A DNA stretch of 64,000 nt. It comes from Butyricicoccus_A sp963620595 (GTDB lineage: Bacteria; Bacillota; Clostridia; Oscillospirales; Butyricicoccaceae). The stretch spans positions 1 to 64,000 of the forward strand of contig CAVFAY010000008.1 of NCBI GenBank assembly GCA_963620595.1. The letters are read 5' to 3'. The notes beneath the pieces are model-generated. The model saw only the letters and a program-made list of their open reading frames with translations. It did not search any database and was not told the origin of the DNA. Of this stretch, positions 61,799 through 64,000 are shown piece by piece (the first letter of the stretch is position 1; each line of letters opens with the position of its first letter). Made by a program: the position numbers and the translations under genes.

Positions 61799-62482
61799 AT
61801 GGTATTCCAAGAATTTACGCCGCAAATGCTGGATTTTCTCGCGGAGAATCACATCCATAACAGCAAAGCATGGTACGAAGAACACAAAGCAGACTGCCGC
61901 AGGCTCGCTATCGAACCATTTTATCATTTAACCGAGCAAATGGCACCTACAATGCTGGAAATTGATCCACAGTTTGTCGTGATGCCATATAAAGTGCTCA
62001 GCCGCGTGCGCCGCGACAACCGATTTACCAAAAACAAGGACTTATACCGCGATCATCTCTGGCTGACATTTCGTCATCCGAAAAAACACTTGAGTGATTC
62101 GCTGTGCTATTATTTTGAGATCGAACAGGAAGGTTGGGGATATGGTGTAGGTTATTATCATATTCCGACCAACGTTCGTGATGAATTTCGCCAGATGATT
62201 TTGAATCATGACATCCGCTATCAGCAGGCAAGACAAGCCTTAGAACAGACGCCTGTCTTTTCACTGTATGGCGATTGTTATAAGCGTCCGCCGTTTCCAG
62301 ACGCGCCGGAAGCCGATCAAATCTGGTTAAATCGAAAAAATATTGGTGTCAGTTACTTCTGTGACGACCATACCGCCTTGTTTGACGGCTCATTCTATGA
62401 TATAATGATATATCATCTGAAGCGAATTGCGCCGTTTTACTATTTTCTTCGCACGGCCGAAGAGCGGGTTCGCCATCAATAA
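61799..62482 (+). CDS. DUF2461 family protein
   Basis: 227 residues from ATG 61799 (AAGGAG). It has FLAENHIHNSKAWYEEHKAD, SRVRRDNRFTKNKDLYRDHL and YYFEIEQEGWGYGVGYYHIP, the fixed pattern of DUF2461. The biochemical role of the family is unknown. It is followed 15 bases later by an exonuclease gene. Confidence 0.85.
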   Translation: MVFQEFTPQMLDFLAENHIHNSKAWYEEHKADCRRLAIEPFYHLTEQMAPTMLEIDPQFVVMPYKVLSRVRRDNRFTKNKDLYRDHLWLTFRHPKKHLSDSLCYYFEIEQEGWGYGVGYYHIPTNVRDEFRQMILNHDIRYQQARQALEQTPVFSLYGDCYKRPPFPDAPEADQIWLNRKNIGVSYFCDDHTALFDGSFYDIMIYHLKRIAPFYYFLRTAEERVRHQ

Positions 62483-62497
62483 ACTGGAGGCTTGTTT

Positions 62498-63193
62498 TTG
62501 AAATTCACAGCAATTGATTTTGAAACCGCTAATGCATCGATGCTCAGCGCTTGCTCGATTGGCGTTGTTGAGTTTGAGGATAATGTTCCGGTCAAAGAGA
62601 CCATCACGTTGATTCGTCCGCCGGAAGAATATGGAAAATTCAACTGGTACAACGTCCGCATTCACGGCATTAAAAAGAATATGGTAAAAGATGCCCCTAC
62701 TTTCGACCAAGTTTGGGAGCAAATTCACAGCAGTATTGAAAATCAGCTCATCGTCTGCCACAATGCAGCCTTTGATACGGCTGTTCTGTGTAAGCTACTC
62801 GAATACTATGGCATTCCGGTACCGGAGTTCGATTATGTCTGCACAGTCAAAATTTCTCAGCTACTTTGGCCGGAAATGGAAAACCATAAGTTGGATACTG
62901 TGTGCAACGATCTGGACATTCGTCTCAATCATCACGAGGCTTTGTCTGATGCCCGCGCTTGCGGTCTGATTTTTGCAGAAGCGCTCAAGAGCCAGCACTG
63001 CTTTCAGACCCAAGACCTGCTGGATGCGCTGGAAATGCGCATTGGACATGTCTCGCAGGCAGGACGGCAAAGCTGTTCGACTTCGGCAGAAATTCGCAAA
63101 AAAATTCAGTCGGAAAAGAAAAAGCAAGAGAGTCGGCGGCGATATTATGCCAAACGCCGCATGACTACCGAGAAAGGAGTCAAGCACTCATGA
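62498..63193 (+). CDS. DnaQ-like 3'-5' exonuclease
   Basis: 231 residues. I choose TTG at 62498, 7 bases after TGGAGG; an earlier TTG at 62492 is too close. Exo I is FTAIDFETAN (Asp, Glu), Exo II is VCHNAAFDTAVLCKLLEYYG, Exo III is HHEALSDARACGLIF (His, Asp). A basic tail (EIRKKIQSEKKKQESRRRYY) follows. It is a DEDDh enzyme like polymerase III epsilon, acting on DNA or RNA ends. It overlaps the next gene by ATGA. Confidence 0.9.
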   Translation: MKFTAIDFETANASMLSACSIGVVEFEDNVPVKETITLIRPPEEYGKFNWYNVRIHGIKKNMVKDAPTFDQVWEQIHSSIENQLIVCHNAAFDTAVLCKLLEYYGIPVPEFDYVCTVKISQLLWPEMENHKLDTVCNDLDIRLNHHEALSDARACGLIFAEALKSQHCFQTQDLLDALEMRIGHVSQAGRQSCSTSAEIRKKIQSEKKKQESRRRYYAKRRMTTEKGVKHS

Positions 63194-63516
63194 GGAACGA
63201 TTTATTTGAACAGACGGAAAAATACCGCGATTTGGCGGCTTCTCATGCAGAAGGCCTTTGCAAGTATGCCCAGCTCGGATACCGTGCAGCGCAAGAGCAT
63301 CTGTCCTCCCTGCTCAGCAAGTTCGTGTTGTCAGAAGTTTTTGTACTGAAAATGATGCTCATCTCTTTCGGTGTTCTGATCGGCACTGCCTTTTCTGACT
63401 TTTTCAAAAAGCATCGTGTTTTTGTCGTCTGCGCATTTCTTGCATCTGTTGCTCTGTTTGTCTATAAAACCATTCAATTGGTTGACACTTGGGCAAACGA
63501 TGACACAGAATTTTGA
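63190..63516 (+). CDS. Small membrane protein, unknown
   Basis: 108 residues from ATG 63190, with a helical, soluble N-terminus (LFEQTEKYRDLAASHAEGLC) and two hydrophobic helices (VFVLKMMLISFGVLIGTAF and VFVVCAFLASVALFVYKTI). It is translationally coupled to the exonuclease. I do not recognise the family. Confidence 0.65.
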   Translation: MRNDLFEQTEKYRDLAASHAEGLCKYAQLGYRAAQEHLSSLLSKFVLSEVFVLKMMLISFGVLIGTAFSDFFKKHRVFVVCAFLASVALFVYKTIQLVDTWANDDTEF

Positions 63517-63522
63517 CTTTTG

Positions 63523-63553
63523 CATCCAGGCAAAAATGCCTGGATGTTTTTTT
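63523..63553 (+). terminator. Terminator of the DUF2461-exonuclease operon
   Basis: CATCCAGGCA and TGCCTGGATG pair around AAAA and are followed by TTTTTTT. Confidence 0.9.
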
Positions 63554-63618
63554 GTAAAAAAATTTGCAAAAAGACTTGCAATTTCCCATTCCTTCCTGTA
63601 TAATAATTATCGTCATCT

Positions 63619-63705
63619 GCCGGTGTGATGGAATTGGTAGACGTAGTGGACTCAAAATCCACCGCTGGCGACAGCGTACCGGTTCGAGTCCGGTCACCGG
63701 CACCA
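63619..63705 (+). tRNA. tRNA-Leu (anticodon CAA)
   Basis: GCCGGTG pairs with CACCGGC. The anticodon loop CTCAAAA in GTGGA/TCCAC gives CAA. A long variable arm (CGCTGGCGACAGCG), typical of class II tRNAs, and an encoded ACCA end are present. Confidence 0.95.
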
Positions 63706-63744
63706 AAAAAACAGCGAGAAGAAAATTCTTCTCGCTGTTTTTTT
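63706..63744. terminator. Bidirectional terminator
   Basis: AAAAACAGCGAGAAGAA and TTCTTCTCGCTGTTTTT form a 17-bp stem between tRNA-Leu and the convergent transporter gene. Confidence 0.9.
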
Positions 63745-64000
63745 ATTTTCTTTGCATGGAGACCAAACTGTTACAGATCATACCCGCAACAATGACTGCG
63801 ATGCCGATGCAGCCGACAGGACTTGGCATCGGATCTCCCAAAAACAGCACGCCGCCCAGCAGCGTAAAAATGACTTCTCCAGACTGCGTCGCCTCAATGA
63901 CAGCCAATTGCCTTGCATTGTGCTTGACCAAGTTGGTCGCTTCAAAAAACAAAAGCGTTGCAATCACGCCGGAAAACAGGGCTACGATAAAGGACTGGGT
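63743..64000 (-). CDS. DMT/EamA-type multidrug efflux transporter, C-terminal part
   Basis: The last 85 codons are inside the window and the frame is open to the right edge. Hydrophobic helices read ALFSGVIATLLFFEATNLV, TLLGGVLFLGDPMPSPVGCI and GIAVIVAGMICNSLVSMQRK. The ATQSGEVIFTLLGG turn is typical of the multidrug-resistance-efflux branch of the drug/metabolite transporter superfamily. The substrate is unknown. Confidence 0.75.
   Translation of the reverse strand, partial: TQSFIVALFSGVIATLLFFEATNLVKHNARQLAVIEATQSGEVIFTLLGGVLFLGDPMPSPVGCIGIAVIVAGMICNSLVSMQRK

Noticed and set aside
1..64000. CRISPR array
   Set aside because: No run of regularly spaced direct repeats was seen; only short repeats and hairpins are present.

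Overview
The window looks like chromosome of a low- to mid-GC Gram-positive anaerobe of class Clostridia, probably an Oscillospirales/Butyricicoccaceae-type gut bacterium. The grounds are strong AGGAGG ribosome-binding sites, sigma-A promoters, T-box leaders, a lipoprotein-dependent amino-acid importer, an ECF vitamin transporter and a 2-hydroxyacyl-CoA dehydratase activase. The genus is inference.

Region 1 (1-4,490) is the 5' part of a very large exported DNRLRE/RHS-type surface protein, running off the left edge, and a decayed dinD. Region 2 (about 4,480-16,000) is an accessory zone ending next to a tRNA-Thr. It holds an IS605-family element with a broken tnpA, a near-complete tnpB and an omega-RNA-like right end; three single-gene cassettes with matching leaders and terminators; an IS200-type element split by a frameshifted large serine recombinase; scrambled terminase genes of a dead prophage; several tiny ORFs; a hicAB pair with a frameshifted toxin; and a second, damaged hicB. 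Most of it is decaying mobile DNA.

Region 3 (16,100-30,200) is ordinary chromosome: a patatin lipase, a polar amino-acid ABC importer, an alpha/beta hydrolase, a CbiT-like methylase relative, a HAD phosphatase, a three-gene dehydratase/activase operon, a glycosyltransferase, a ZIP metal transporter with rhodanese and a Cys-rich partner, an iron alcohol dehydrogenase and NAD(P)HX epimerase.

Region 4 (30,200-36,500) is the most distinctive metabolic locus. A PRD-type regulator diverges from an operon encoding an HPr-like protein with a changed active-site motif, a D-2-hydroxyacid dehydrogenase, an archaeal-type (type II) glyceraldehyde-3-phosphate dehydrogenase and an archaeal-type phosphoglycerate kinase. 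Then come tRNA-Val, an AraC regulator, and a tight pair encoding a NYN-domain protein and an HD-Nudix fusion.

Region 5 (40,100-52,500) is amino-acid biosynthesis arranged around two divergent T-box leaders. leuACDB (minus) has a leucine CTC specifier; aroF-aroB-aroC-pheA-aroA-aroE/K (plus) has a phenylalanine TTC specifier. A 650-base gap after aroE/K carries two related RNA-like modules.

Region 6 (53,100-64,000) has a MATE exporter, a radical SAM protein, pyridoxal kinase with an ECF S component, an A/T-rich AbiGi/AbiGii phage-defence pair, an Lrp regulator with aminotransferase, an SPFH protein, a DUF2461 protein, a DnaQ-like exonuclease, tRNA-Leu and the end of a DMT transporter.
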